From positions 411,224,159-411,288,158 of the forward strand of contig CM066034.1 in assembly GCA_033557465.1 (NCBI GenBank): DNA of 64,000 bases. The letters are read 5' to 3'. The DNA comes from Ichthyophis bannanicus. Lineage: Eukaryota; Chordata; Amphibia; Gymnophiona; Ichthyophiidae. The position numbers and the translations under genes are program-made. Of this stretch, positions 11,914-23,010 are shown piece by piece. Each line of letters starts with the position of its first letter. The first letter of the stretch is position 1. Below the pieces are notes generated by a model. The model was given only the letters and a program-made list of their open reading frames with translations, ran no database searches and was not told the origin of the DNA.

Positions 11914-12018
11914 TAAAGACTTTTTCAGGTACATTTGTAGCAGAAAACATGTGAGAGAGTCAGTTGGACATCAGATGACAGAGGGGTAAAAAGGGCACTA
12001 AGCGGGGACAAGGCTATA

Positions 12019-13095
12019 GTGGAGAGACTGAATGAATTCTTTGCTTCGGTCTTTACTAAGAAAGATGTAGGGATGTTACCCATTACTGAAGTGATATTTA
12101 AAGGTGGTACTGTGGAAGAATTGAAAGAAATATCGATACACCGGGAAGATGTATTACAACTATTTGATAAACTGAACAGTAGCAAATCACCTGGACCTGA
12201 TGGTATACATCCAAGGGTATTGAAAGAACTGAAATATGAGATTGCAGACCTGCTATTAGAAATCTGTGAACTATCATTAAAATCATCTGTAATACCTGAA
12301 GATTGGAGGATGGCCAATGTAGCACCAATTTTTAAAAAGAATTCCAGGGATGATCCGGGAAACTACAGACCAGTAAGCCTGTCGTCAGTACTGGGAAAAA
12401 TGGTAGACGCCATTATAAAGAACAAAATTACTCAACATGTAGATAGTCATGGCTGAATGGGAGACAGCCAACATGGCTTTAGACAAGGAAGATCTTGTCT
12501 TACTAATCTGTTATATTCTTTTGAAGGTGTGAATAAACAGGTAGACAAAGGTGAGTCAGTTGATATAGTATATCTGGACTTTCAGAAAGTCTTTGACAGG
12601 GTCCCTCATCAAGGACTTTTGGAAAAACTAAAAAGTCATGGGATAGGAGGCAGTGTACTTTTGTGGATCAGGAACTAGTTAAAAGATGGAAAGCAGAGGG
12701 GTTAGGGCTGAATGGCCAATTTTTGCAATGGAGAAAGCTGAATAGTGGAGTATCCCAGAGATCTGTGCTGGGTCCGCTGCTTTTTAACATATTCAAAAAT
12801 GACCTGGAAATGGGAAATAACAAGTGAGGTTATCAAATTTGCAGATGACACAAAACTATTTAAAGTTGTTAAAACCCATGAGGATTGTGGAAAATTGCAA
12901 GAGGATCTTGATAAATTGGAAGACTGGGCATCTAAATGGCAGATGAAATTTAATGTGGACAAGTGCAAAGTTATGAACGTAGGAAAGAACAACTCAAACT
13001 ATGGTTACACAAGGCAAGGTTCCACATTAGGAACCACCACCCAGGAAAACGATTTAGGCGTCATTGTGGATAACATGTTAAAACCTTCCACCCAG
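12019..13095 (+). pseudogene. CR1 reverse transcriptase
   Basis: Pieces in frame order are MERLNEFFASVFTKKDVGML, KSPGPDGIHPRVLKEL, GNYRPVSLSSVLGKMV, a stop at 12454-12456, HGFRQGRSCLTNLLYSFEGV, VYLDFQKVFDRVPHQGLLEK (motif A), GVSQRSVLGPLLFNI (motif B with degenerate Q/G) and a damaged ADDTKLF box at about 12840. At least three stops or frameshifts break it. Confidence 0.8.
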
Positions 13096-13224
13096 ATGGG
13101 GGCGGAGCCTAACTCCGGGCAAGATGGACATGTAAGAGCTTTGCTCCAGAGGATACTGGTCAAGAATCCTGACTTCTACAGCCTTTAATTAAGCAGATCC
13201 TACCTATTTTGGAATCAGTCAACT

Positions 13225-14178
13225 TTGGATATGTCTGGCCCCAAATCGACACATCTGGATTACCAAGGAACTCAAAACGCCAATGCAAAGAGAACCAAAA
13301 CGGAATGTCTCTCACCTCACAAAATGGCAGTCATCCGAGATTGTCCTGAGGCCTTGCAGGAACTTCTTGCTGAAATCCGTGCTGTTAAAGACATGGTTAA
13401 ATCAAATGGAGACTCGCTGAACACAATGCAGGAAGATATTAATGTCTTGAAAAACAGCTTCGAGTCAATAACGGTGAGATTAGAGAAGGTGGAGAACATG
13501 GTGGTAAAACATGGGCAGCGGTTCAGGGCCATTGAGAAGCAAGCAAAGCTGATCTGGTCACTGAAAAGAGAGTTGGAAGATGGTAACAATCACACTCCAA
13601 GAAGTAACATTAGGATCCTGGGAGTTCCTAAGGGAGCTGAAGGTCCAGATATGCTGGCCTTTTTACAATCAATGATCCCGGGTGTGCTGAAAGTGAAGTT
13701 TGCCATGCCTTTTGAGATTGAGCGTGACCATTGAGTGCCTACTCAGTCCGTGGTTTCGGGCAAGCGTCCACGCCCAATCATCTTAAAAGTTCTGCGATTT
13801 CAACAAGTCACGCAAATAATGGAAGCAGCCAAAATACATTCTCCCTTGGAATATCAGGGGCACAAACTCCTCTTTTTCCCTGACTTCGTGAAGGCGATCA
13901 TAGACCGGAGGAAAAGTTTCTTGGCGCTATGCCCATGCTTATCGCAACTGCAGGCCCATTTCGGGCTGCTTTATCCTGCCCGCATGAGAGTCACGCTGCA
14001 CAACCAGACTAGAACCTTTGATGATCCAGGGGAGTTGCATGCTTTTTTTGAAGGAAAAAGAGTTGTTGATGCGGTGAAAACCTGCCTTGCAATCAGTGGT
14101 GGACATAAGTTTTGCAGAGGTTCTCCAAATGCTTTTTCATATGGATGTTTTGACTGGTCTGAGGTCGTGAAGTTGTGA
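13225..14178 (+). pseudogene. L1 ORF1 (RNA-binding nucleic-acid chaperone)
   Basis: The N-terminal half predicts a coiled coil (LLAEIRAVKDMVKSNGDSLN onward, through EKVENMV). The RRM-like part follows (PRSNIRILGVPKGAEGPDML), then RPRPIILKVLRFQQVTQIME and the C-terminal domain ending near DDPGELHAFFEGKR. A TGA at 13732-13734 interrupts the frame in the ERDH... region, consistent with a CGA to TGA change at a CpG. Otherwise the frame is continuous over about 317 codons. Confidence 0.85.
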
Positions 14179-14716
14179 TTTAAATCATGCAGATTTGATA
14201 TTCAATGTGGCTCTCTCAGGGCAACTCCAGGGTATTGCTCTGGTAACACTGTCCTTCTCTTTGTTTCTTCCTTTCTTCTTTGTGTTTTGTGTTGTCTGTG
14301 GTGTGTGTAGTTTTTGGAGGGTGTCAGGGCATTGTAATGGCAAAATGGCCCTTGCCTGTCTACATGTAGCCTACAGCAATCATACAATGTATTGGTAAGG
14401 GCGGTTTTGCTGTAGTGTTTTAGAGCCTCAGGTTTGGGGACACTATTATAGGGGTGGGTTGTGGTCAGTATAAGAAGCTCTAAGCAACAGAAGAGCTGCA
14501 GCGAATTAGTTAGTTACACCCTCCATGCTTGTCTTGTCCCTTTGGGCTCACCCGCTAAGTTCAGAGTTTGTTATAGCCCCCCAGGGTTTTGGTGGCTTTT
14601 GATATTTAGAATTATGTGTTTTTCTTTTGAGTGATCTTCTATAAGGGCTATGGCTAAGAGGTGATTTTGCTGCTTGTGTTTTTTCCCTCGGGCTATTAAT
14701 GTAGCCATTATTCTGA
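14179..14716. other. L1-A inter-ORF region
   Basis: This 540-bp, T- and G-rich spacer lies between L1-A ORF1 and ORF2. No coding signal is recognised. Its counterpart in L1-B is 49617-50500. Confidence 0.5.
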
Positions 14717-16799
14717 ATGCTTTTAGGGTGTGGATTAACAATGCAAAATTATATGTTACAACCTGGTATGCTTCTGCAACATTTGTCTATCACAGTGTGC
14801 TATATTGTCAATATGTCTTCCTTTAAGATAGTCTCACTGATAAGGGCATTAATAATCCCATTAATAATCCCATTTTTATATGGGCGCAAAGAAAGTGCTG
14901 ACATCCTATGTCTGCAAGAGACACATTTGAATGTGAAGGAGTCTTTAAAATTAGATATGAAACCCTTTTCACTAGTGGCTTTTTCAGCTGCCAATCATAA
15001 AAAAAACAGGGTAACCATCCTAGTAAGTAAATCCTTATCCCCCACTGTACTACAAACCAGATCTGATACTGAAGGGCGGTGGGTAATGGTTGTCATTAAG
15101 TTAAGATCTACTGAACTGGCCTTAATCAATATCTATGCTCCTAACATAGATTGCCCTACTTTTTTTAGTTCCATTGGGGCTTTAGCGCAAGAAGTGTCTA
15201 GATATCCGACTGTTGTGGGGGGAGACTTCAACCTCGTGCTAGACCCCTTGTTAGACAGGAATCCAGTCAGAACTAATAAGGTCCCCAAAGCACACCCTGT
15301 TCTTTTGTCTCTAATACAAGAATTAGGCCTGATAGACATATGGCGGTTGCAACATTCTGTTGACAAAGAATACACCTTCTTCTCTCCCCCTCATAACTCG
15401 GTATCACGCATAGACTTTTTCCTAGTCTCTAAAGGACTATGTTCTAGAATTAGTGAGTCCAATATTCATGCGCCTCATATTTCTGACCATGCCGCAATCT
15501 CATTCTCCCTATTGGACTCAACGAGCTGCCCATCTCACTCACGCTGGCATTTTGACAGAACTCTTCTTGGTAGTCAGGAGTTCCGAGAGACCATCCTGAT
15601 GGCAATAGAGGAGTATTTTCAGTTGAATTTACCTTGGGTTGGGCGTGGTTGGAAGGATTCAAAGCTAATATGCGGGCCACCATAACCAGTTTTGCTATAC
15701 AACAGGCCAAGCAACGTAAAGCAGAACTTGAAGCTTTGGATAAGTAGATTAAAGCAGGGGAACGCATCATAGGTCAGAAAACTGATCCTAACATTCTGAT
15801 ATGGTTACAGCGTCTTAGATTTAGATATAACTCGATTTTGACTACTGAGGCTTCACAGAACATTCAAGTACAGAAAGTGTGGTATTATTTGGAAGGTAAC
15901 AGGGCCGGATGGTTATTAGCTAACCCGTTAAAAGGTCACAAGGTCACAAGGAAGCTTCTCGCATTGCTGCTTTGAGAGATCCTCAGGGGCAACAATTGAT
16001 TGTCAAGGACTCTGAAATTGCAGAAACCTTTTGCCAATTTTATGCTCAGCTATACTCCCCAGAGATAGAATTTTCTGAGGAAGGTTTTGATAAATTACTG
16101 GCTAATATGCAGAGGCCAGTGTTGGATCAGGAAACAGCTGCAGGTCTAGATAGGAAGATCACGGTCACTGAAATTATCCAGGCTATTGACTCTATGCAAG
16201 TGGGCAAGGCTACCAGACCAGATGGCCTTCCGGTTGAATTTTATAAAACCTTTTCCAAAGTGCTGGGCCCATATCTTCAACAATATTATAGGCTTATTTT
16301 AGAAACGGAGGCCCAGACTGTGAATATCATAGTTCTTGAAAAACCTGGGAGAGACCATCAGAAGGTTAGTAATTACTGCCCAATTTCATTACTAAATGCA
16401 GATTATAAAATATTTGCTGCTACTTTAGCTGGTCATCTCTCCAGATCGATTCCATCTTGATTCACCTGGATTAATGTGGCTTCACCGGGGGACACTCTAC
16501 AGCCGACAATGCCAGAGTGTTTTGTCATGTTTTGGAAGGTGCAGAAGGAGCAGAGGGCTCACTGGTGGGATTATTGTTAGATGCAGAGAAAGCGTTTGAT
16601 CGACTGGAGTGGCCTTTCTTATTTGCCGTCTTGAAGTGGTTTGGTTTTGGTGAGGGTTTCCTTAAATTAATTAAACTTATGTATGTGAAACCAAGTGCTA
16701 ATATTTCTGTGAATGCGACTCAGTCTAAAGATGTTTTCTTAGGGCGTGGCAACCGTCAGGGTTGCCCCCTTTCACCTATCCTTTTCAATCTGGCCTTGG
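14717..16799 (+). pseudogene. L1 ORF2 endonuclease and RT, upstream part
   Basis: The endonuclease reads ILCLQETHLNVKESLKL, LINIYAPNID, VVGGDFNLVLDP, SRIDFFLVSKGL and HISDHAAISFSL (14717-15490). The RT follows in other frames: GLPVEFYKTFSKVLGPYLQ and PISLLNADYKIFAATLAGHL (15972-16460), LLLDAEKAFDRLEWPFLFAV (motif A) and GNRQGCPLSPILFNLALG (motif B, 16517-16799). Two or more frameshifts and stops separate these blocks. The L2 insertion cuts in right after motif B. Confidence 0.85.
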
Positions 16800-18216
16800 G
16801 ACTCGGTTAACCATGTACAACTTCTTCACCGTCTTCAAGAAAAGGGAGTCCAGGGATCAGCTTGGGAATGGTGTAGATCCTACCTAACTAACCGCTGGCA
16901 ACAGGTGCGGATAGCATCCTCAACTTCTGATCCTTTCCAGCAACAACAGGGTGTACCCCAAGGATCCTCATTATCAGCTCTTCTATTTAACATATATATG
17001 CAACCAATCTGTGAAATCATCAAAACATTTAACGCCTCCAGCTTGATCTATGCAGATGACGTACTGATATTCACTCCAATAAAAATCAATGCCCCTGACT
17101 TCTCCCCAATAATCGCTTGCTTCAACGCGATTACAGACTGGCTCCTAACCCAGAACCTGCGAATAAACTTCAAGAAAACGGAAGTCCTATTCGTAACAAG
17201 GAATAAGAAATTTCCCCCCACCCCCCGCAACATTGAAGGTGAGAGATGCGGAACTACCATGTAAATCATCGATTCGCTACCTGGGAGTCACCATCGATCA
17301 AGAACTGACCTTCAAAGATCACATAAAGCAGACCGTCAAATCAATTTACTACAAATTAAGAACGCTGAAACCCTTAAGACCTCTACTCGCCCCTAATGAC
17401 TTCCGAACAATCTTCCAAGCCCTTGTAACACCACATTTTGACTACGCTAACGTCATCCTGCATGGTCTACCCAAGAGCACCCTCAACCCACTCCAATTGG
17501 CGATGAACTCAGCAGCCCGCATCCTCTGCGGTACCTCCAGTAGAGACCACATCACCCCCATACTTACAGAGCTTCACTGGCTACCCCTACAAGCCAGGAT
17601 AACTTACAAAGCACTTCTGCTGTCCTTTAAAGCAATTAATCAAATAGCCCCACCTTCCCTCTCCTCACTTATTATCACCACCCCCACGAACAGACTGAGA
17701 AGATCCGCAGCCGCTAATACCCTTGTAGTACCAAAGGAGTACACTAAATGTAACCAAGCAACCAGAGACAGGGCCTTTACCTTATTCGCTCCAACTTGCT
17801 GGAACAATCTCCCTCCTCACATCCGATCAATAAAAGACCTCTCTCAATTTAGAAAGGTCCTTAAACACTACCTATTCTGTCATCACCTTTTAGGCCCTAA
17901 CTCTACACCTCCTCCCCCCATCTCGCAAATCACTCACACAGCCTCTGACATTCCAACAACATAGTCATAACAGAACACGAACTAGACTCCCTGCACACCC
18001 AAATTTATGATCCCAACTTGAACTGTAAATTTCCAGAGGTAATATATCTTTCTGTATATAGTTTGTATATAGTTTCCCATGTTATCTCCAAGTTACTGAC
18101 CCTGTTATAATGTAAGCAAAGGATTGTTCTAATGCGAAAATTTGTTATCTGTAAACCACGCTGATACCAAAGAGCGTGGTATATAAAAACTGTAAATAAA
18201 TAAATAAAAAATAAAT
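16800..18216 (+). mobile_element. L2-type LINE 3' part inside L1-A
   Basis: It encodes DSVNHVQLLHRL (motif A end), GVPQGSSLSALLFNIYM (motif B), SLIYADDVLIFT (motif C), RYLGVTIDQELTFKDHI and LHWLPLQARI, in two frames (16746-17264 and 17233-17964) with one break near 17240. The 3' end has AAACCACGCTGAT, GCGTGGTATATAAAAAC and an AAATAAATAAATAAA tail. A TTGG at 16796-16799 and 18217-18220 may be the target duplication. L1 RT reading resumes at 18217. Confidence 0.85.
17233..17964 (+). pseudogene. L2 RT carboxy-terminal ORF
   Basis: This open frame of 243 codons covers the thumb and C-terminal region: YLGVTIDQELTFKDHI, HFDYANVILHGLP, SRDHITPILTELHWLPLQ and WNNLPPHIRSIKDLSQF. It is continuous, but separated from the RT palm by a frameshift at about 17240. 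Confidence 0.8.
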
Positions 18217-18392
18217 TTGGTCTTATTGTTAAGACAAAGCTTTGCGGTTAATGGTATGTCCATAGCTGATATAGAAATTAAACTTTCTGCTTACGGTGAT
18301 GATCTACTGCTGTTCACCACACCCAGTTCTATTCCGGCTGACCTAGAGTTGATAGACCAATACTCAGGTTTATCAGGCTATAAAATTAATTG
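18217..18392 (+). pseudogene. L1-A ORF2 fragment with RT motif C
   Basis: After the L2 insert the L1 frame continues with LLLRQSFAVNG and IEIKLSAYGDDLLLFTTPS. The catalytic box is YGDD in place of the usual FADD. It runs to the 13-bp sequence ATAAAATTAATTG (18380-18392), which is the left target duplication of the Penelope-like insertion. The L1 frame resumes at 20804. Confidence 0.8.
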
Positions 18393-19136
18393 CCTAATAA
18401 ATATAGATGTGTAACCCCTCATAAACTAGAAAGAGAGAGTCCTACTACATACAATAGTGAATAGACAAACCTCAGCATAGAAAGAAACCAGCGGTCTCAG
18501 ACAGAAATGGCTAAACACTCCTGGATGTAATTTCACCAAAAGAGTGATGCCGAATTGCATCAACGACCACTCTAAAAGGTTTCTTTCATGAATGCGTGAT
18601 TGTCAAGAATGCGTGATTGAAAAAATTCAGGTTAGTTTATCGGACTTCTCTTAACGTCCATTTCAACAAAAATTCAGAGATTGTGCTTATCTCTCAAAAA
18701 GGATTTGAACAGTCCCAACGCCACCATCCCGGTACCCTCAATGCATTTCAAATCTTCGTCAGGGGATCGGTTTTGCCAGACAATCTCTGTGGAAGGAGGA
18801 AAACTATTAAGAGAAATATGCTTTTCAAAAATCCCCTGTTATTCATTCTTAAGCAGAACTACAGAATCAGGAAAGCTAATACTCTCACCACAAGTTGAAT
18901 TCAAAAACAAGCTCGATCATGTGCAGTCTCTTGTGTTCCAAAGCTAATCTATTCTTGCCAAAAAACGCCGCGCATGCGGGTTAAACAAACGAGCTGAGGT
19001 TTTAAGCCATTCATAATTACGTAAGCATGACGTCAGTCCCTCTAAAAACAAAATTATGAAATGGAAGCCTTTCCGTTTCACCAATATGTGGAAATCTCTT
19101 AGGGCAGTTGGTATCAATTCTTCCTCTCAAAATGTG

Positions 19137-19625
19137 TTAAATACAAGCATTCCACTCTACCATCATGTTGAGGCCACCTGGAGTAACTGATTGTAATCGA
19201 TGGATCCACTGTTGTTCACGAATCAGCAGGCTTTCTGCCCTGGATTTACCTATCGTACCGGCCGCTATCCAGTCTATCCCGAAGCATTTTAATTCTTCAA
19301 AACTGTGATGATACTGAATGCAATGGGATACTAGAGGAGCTTCCTGCATTTTACATTTAAGCCTACTTTTATGCTCATTTATACGAACTCGTAAGGATCG
19401 AATAGTTTTGCCCACATACATTAAATTGCAGGGGCATCTAATGGCATACACAACATGATCAGATTCGCACGATGTGGAATGTTTCAGTTTGTATTTCCGA
19501 CCATGATAAAGGAAGGAGTTGATTTCCTCAGAAACAAAACAAATATTACAATGACCGCATGGTTTATGTCCTGCTGGTTTATCAGGTCCAGTTCGTAGTG
19601 AAGATCTTAATTTAGCCGAGCTCAA
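19137..19625 (-). pseudogene. GIY-YIG endonuclease domain of the Penelope-like element
   Basis: The C-terminal domain has KPCGHCNICFVSEEINSF (zinc-knuckle-like cysteines), VVYAIRCPCNLMYVGKTIRS and RINEHKSRLKCKMQEAPLV, typical of the Penelope GIY-YIG nuclease with its CxC insertion. The frame is open over 162 codons, but detached from the RT by a frameshift. Confidence 0.85.
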
Positions 19626-20800
19626 TTTCTCTTTTAAATTGGAGTGCCGTGTCCAAACACAGCGGAGTGTTGTTTCTTGAAAACAAGGAAAACTTCTGAG
19701 GACATTCTGGTGTCGTTTGAAAATTTTTTGATTCTGCCACTAAGCGGTGAAAACTTAGTAATGAAATTAATGACGGTGTCATCAGTGTCCCGTACAGTGG
19801 CCCGAGGATGCAGCAGTAATGTCCTATTGTTATAAAGTGCTCTCCGGTAAGCCTCTTTAATAATCTGTGGGGGTACCCTCTTTGTTGGAATTCTTGTATC
19901 AGGTTTTTCGCTTGTTTCTTATAGTCTTCTACACTGGAACAGTTTCTTCTATACAGTATGAACTGTGAAAAGGGCAGACTGTCTCGAAGCTGTTTTGGAT
20001 GTTTGCTATGGTAATAAAGCAATGTGTTCCTATCTGTTGGCTTCTTGTGGACTGATGTTACCCAACCTTGTAGGCTTTTCTGAATGGTTACATGCAAAAA
20101 AACTATATGTTGGTCATGAAAACTATAGGTGAATTTAATATGGGAAGTAACCCCATTTAATCATTCCACAAACTCTTGCAACATCACAGTAGAGCCACTC
20201 CAGAGCATGAAAACGTCATTGATGAATCTTTTCCACAATACCAAGTGGTGTTTATGTGGTGACTTCGGGAGCCATTGATTTTCATAAGTATCCATATATA
20301 AATTTGCCACAGAAGGGGCACAGGTGGCTCCCATAGCCACCCCCAACGTTTGCTTGTAAATGACGCCCTCAAATTCAAAATAGTTGTTGAAAATCGTAAG
20401 CGTAGCAAGTTGAGATAATAAATCCAGATGTTCCACAGAGAGATCCCCACGGGCCCATAGAGAAGATAAAATAACATCATAGGCAGCTTCTTGGGGAATA
20501 TTGGTGTATAGAGTGGACACATCCAAAGTGACCATCAAAATCCCTGAAGTTGAGACCCAATTGGAATACTCCGATAACATATTCAAAAAATGGGAAGTAT
20601 CTTTAATATAAGATGAAATATGTTTCATTAAGGGTCGCAAATAAGAATCAATATAAATAGATAACGGTTCCAATATTGTGCCCTTCGTAGAGACGATCGG
20701 TCATCCTGGGGGATGATGAACATCCTTGTGTATCTTAGGGACTAGATAAAATCTAGCTACAGAAGGGAAAGGTTCATTAAGAAATTTCATTTCCTTCCGG
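19612..20800 (-). pseudogene. Penelope-like reverse transcriptase
   Basis: In order are ARFYLVPKIHKDVHHPP (near 20740), IYIDSYLRPLMKHISSYIKD, LMVTLDVSTLYTNIPQEAA (motif A with D), GVAMGATCAPSVANLYMDTY (motif B) and KRFINDVFMLW. The catalytic box is FIND where the family has an IDD, so an aspartate is lost. A TGA ends the frame at 20161, the thumb region continues at 20097-19612 (VHKKPTDRNTLLYYHSKHP), and a frameshift at about 19620 separates it from the endonuclease. Confidence 0.85.
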
Positions 20801-21066
20801 GAAATAAAATTAATTGGTCAAAGTCTGTAGCATTCCCTTTAAATTCTCGAGTTTGTAGTGTGGATTTGGAAGATTATCCTTTTGTGTGGGAATTCAAAAT
20901 GGTGAAATACTTAGGACTCACTATTGTCATCCACTTAGTGAAACTCTGAGTAGTATAATGGGTACACTACTCGTCAAACTGATTGACAGGTGAGATAAGG
21001 ATGACAGCAGCCAATCAGCGCTCACTTCCGGTGTATGTCCCGCCCCTGGCCATGCCCCTCCCATAG
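20695..21066. repeat. 372-bp segmental duplicate, copy 1 (source locus)
   Basis: This segment spans three joined pieces: 109 bp of Penelope-like sequence, 145 bp of L1-A, and the first 118 bp of the Polinton terminus. The same 372 bp recur at 22594-22965 with a single visible substitution (GTGTGG versus GTGCGG). Because it crosses two insertion junctions, this position must be the original. Confidence 0.95.
20804..20948 (+). pseudogene. L1-A ORF2 fragment downstream of Penelope
   Basis: The frame reads NWSKSVAFPLNSRVCS then EFKMVKYLGLTIVI, matching the L1 region just after RT motif C. It is the direct continuation of the fragment ending at 18392. It stops where the Polinton terminal sequence begins. 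Confidence 0.75.
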
Positions 21067-21640
21067 AAATGAATGGTGAGTTAGCTCCACCCATCCACAC
21101 CCCAAGGCGTGGCCACCCCCACTTTGACATGCCCCCATCCCACTCCCAAGGATGACATCAGCCAATCAGCGCCCACTTCTGGGTTTGTGCCACACCTACA
21201 CCCCGCCCCACAATGATGGCATTAGCCAATTAGCGCCCATTTCTGGGTTTGTGACATACCCATGTCCTCCCACCATCAACCACGCCCCCAGCCTACATCA
21301 TCAGAAATGACATCACCGGAAACAGGGTGTCATCGGGAATGGACAGAGTCACTTTTCGATGACATCAGCGGAAGCAGAGTGACTGACTCCGGAAATGTGT
21401 TTTGCTTCTGATTAATGCTGACATCTGCAAAAGCAGGAACCCTGGAAAACAAAACAAAAAATGCTTTCTCTCCCCCACTGCCTGAGTTCTTTTTTACTCA
21501 CAAGGCAGTGCAATGCTTTTGTGTGTATTGCAGGCTATTTAGAACTGATTGTTAAAAATAACCCTTTGGTAGCAGCAGCAGGAACACAATGCAGAGACAC
21601 AGCATTTGGTATACAGGCTTTTCTTTCCAAAATGTTAAAA
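20949..21640. repeat. Putative Polinton left terminal region
   Basis: It starts AGTAGTATAATGGG; a 5'-AG end is typical of Polintons. It contains three spaced copies of a CCAATCAGCGCYCACTTC-like unit (at about 21010, 21160 and 21225) amid cytosine-rich TGACATCA/CGCCCC sequence. No gene is recognised. The matching right terminus is not in the window, so the inverted repeat cannot be confirmed here. Confidence 0.55.
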
Positions 21641-21840
21641 TGCAATTAATACATCTTTGTTAGAGAAACCAGTGCAGTCCATATGATAGAATTTTGCTTT
21701 TAAGACCTCACTATTAGAGAGAATGATTCTGACAGCCGTGTAGTTCAGGCTGAAATACAGAGAGAGAGAGAGACCTGAGTTCAAATCCCACTACAGCTAT
21801 TTTTTAGTGGCTTTGAAAAAAAAAAAAAAAACAATACAGA
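21640..21840 (+). other. Possible tRNA-derived SINE remnant
   Basis: A GAGTTCAAATCCCACTAC B-box-like motif lies at about 21777-21794, preceded by an (AG)n run and followed by a 16-base A tract at about 21816. No convincing A box or target duplication was found. Confidence 0.35.
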
Positions 21841-21989
21841 GAAACAAGTCTGGGCATGATTCTAGGATATGGTAACATGTGATTGGTAGAAAGAACAGGC
21901 TATACTTTAAAACACACAGGATTTGTGGAATAAATCCATTCTGGAGATGTTAGCAAAATAGAAAGAATAGTCAATGTTCATTGTATACC
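21841..21989. other. Unassigned Polinton spacer
   Basis: AT-rich sequence without recognisable coding or repeat signal lies between the SINE-like remnant and the L2-type tail. Confidence 0.4.
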
Positions 21990-22130
21990 CGAGTTATTTT
22001 AAATGTTTATTGTAAGCACAAATCACTAAACTGAGATGTGTAGTTTCAATGTTTATTGTAAACCGCACTGATCTTAAATAGCGCGGTATAAAAGAAAATG
22101 TAATAAATAAAATAAAAATAAATAAATAAA
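21990..22130 (+). mobile_element. L2-type 3' tail fragment
   Basis: GTAAACCGCACTGAT, then GCGCGGTATAAAAG and an AATAAATAAAATAAA tail match the 3' end of the L2 at 18140-18210. The two half-sites form a short stem (CCGC...GCGG) typical of this LINE tail. It ends just before the integrase reading frame. Confidence 0.65.
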
Positions 22131-22369
22131 ACATGGCAATCATGAAGGAAACCTTATTGAAGAGCATTTACTATGACCCCCAAAGCAATAGGGAGCTTTG
22201 GGGGCATAAATCCTCTACTTCAAGCTGCTAAAAAGCATGATAAAACAGTCAACAGAAAAGATGTAATTAGATGGGCTACAGGACAAGATGGTTATACTTT
22301 ACACAGACCTGCTAGGGTCCATTTTAAAAGAAACAAGACGATCGTGTCAGATGTGGATGCGCAATGGCA

Positions 22370-23010
22370 GGCTCATTTATTTATTTATTTGGCATAAATT
22401 TATACACCGCTCCTTCCAGCGATCAGAAGCGGTCCTTAGGAAGACAAGACAAGGGAATATGTACAGCACAAAATTTAGGAATACAGTATGATTACGGTAG
22501 GGGGACTAACAACCACCAGTTCACAGTTATACAATTGATTATTCAATAAATTACAGAATTGAGCAAACAGAGCAGGTTATAAATGTACATAGAGATCGGT
22601 CATCCTGGGGGATGATGAACATCCTTGTGTATCTTAGGGACTAGATAAAATCTAGCTACAGAAGGGAAAGGTTCATTAAGAAATTTCATTTCCTTCCGGG
22701 AAATAAAATTAATTGGTCAAAGTCTGTAGCATTCCCTTTAAATTCTCGAGTTTGTAGTGCGGATTTGGAAGATTATCCTTTTGTGTGGGAATTCAAAATG
22801 GTGAAATACTTAGGACTCACTATTGTCATCCACTTAGTGAAACTCTGAGTAGTATAATGGGTACACTACTCGTCAAACTGATTGACAGGTGAGATAAGGA
22901 TGACAGCAGCCAATCAGCGCTCACTTCCGGTGTATGTCCCGCCCCTGGCCATGCCCCTCCCATAGCAGAGCAATATATACATATAAACACAATTTATTCT
23001 TTTTTTTTTT
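22370..23010. other. Composite insert inside the integrase gene
   Basis: Three parts are seen. A reversed LINE-tail fragment opens with TTTATTTATTTATTTGG (22377-22593). Copy 2 of the 372-bp duplicate follows (22594-22965). A 45-bp AT-rich piece ends in a T run (22966-23010). The integrase codons before and after are otherwise adjacent in the protein. A polypyrimidine-AG at the right edge resembles a splice acceptor, but no matching donor is seen. Confidence 0.8.
22594..22965. repeat. 372-bp segmental duplicate, copy 2
   Basis: It is identical to 20695-21066 except for one substitution seen by eye. It carries Penelope, L1-A and Polinton-terminus sequence, all foreign to an integrase gene. It is therefore a secondary copy, made after the Polinton had landed in L1-A. 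Confidence 0.95.

Larger units (their letters stand above)
11010..13095 (+). mobile_element. CR1 LINE, 3'-truncated, + strand
   Basis: Sequence starting at about 11030 reads as CR1 endonuclease then RT up to about 13095. There the CR1 frame (IVDNMLKPSTQ) stops abruptly at the first bases of L1-A. Missing 3' sequence suggests that the L1 insertion or a deletion removed it. It differs in subfamily from the CR1 pair at 3745-9192. Confidence 0.8.
18393..20803 (-). mobile_element. Penelope-like retroelement
   Basis: The 13-bp sequence ATAAAATTAATTG at 18380-18392 and 20804-20816 flanks the element exactly and marks the target duplication. The - strand encodes an RT followed by a GIY-YIG endonuclease, the diagnostic Penelope order. 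The 5' part of the RT is missing, so it is 5'-truncated. It inserted in reverse orientation into L1-A ORF2. One stop and a frameshift break the protein. Confidence 0.9.
13096..20948 (+). mobile_element. L1-type LINE A, interrupted by three elements
   Basis: It begins with a GGGGCGGAGCC-type leader, followed by an ORF1 pseudogene (13225-14178) and ORF2 endonuclease and RT. ORF2 is split by an L2 (16800-18216) and a Penelope-like element (18393-20803). It breaks off at about 20948, where the Polinton terminus begins, so its 3' end should lie beyond the far end of the Polinton, outside this window. Stops and CpG decay suggest that it is old. Confidence 0.8.

Noticed and set aside
9193..18216. 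L2 pieces at 9193-11009 and 16800-18216 as one L2 split by L1-A
   Set aside because: The second piece lies inside L1-A and the first outside it, with L1 reading continuing on both sides of the second, so they must be separate insertions.
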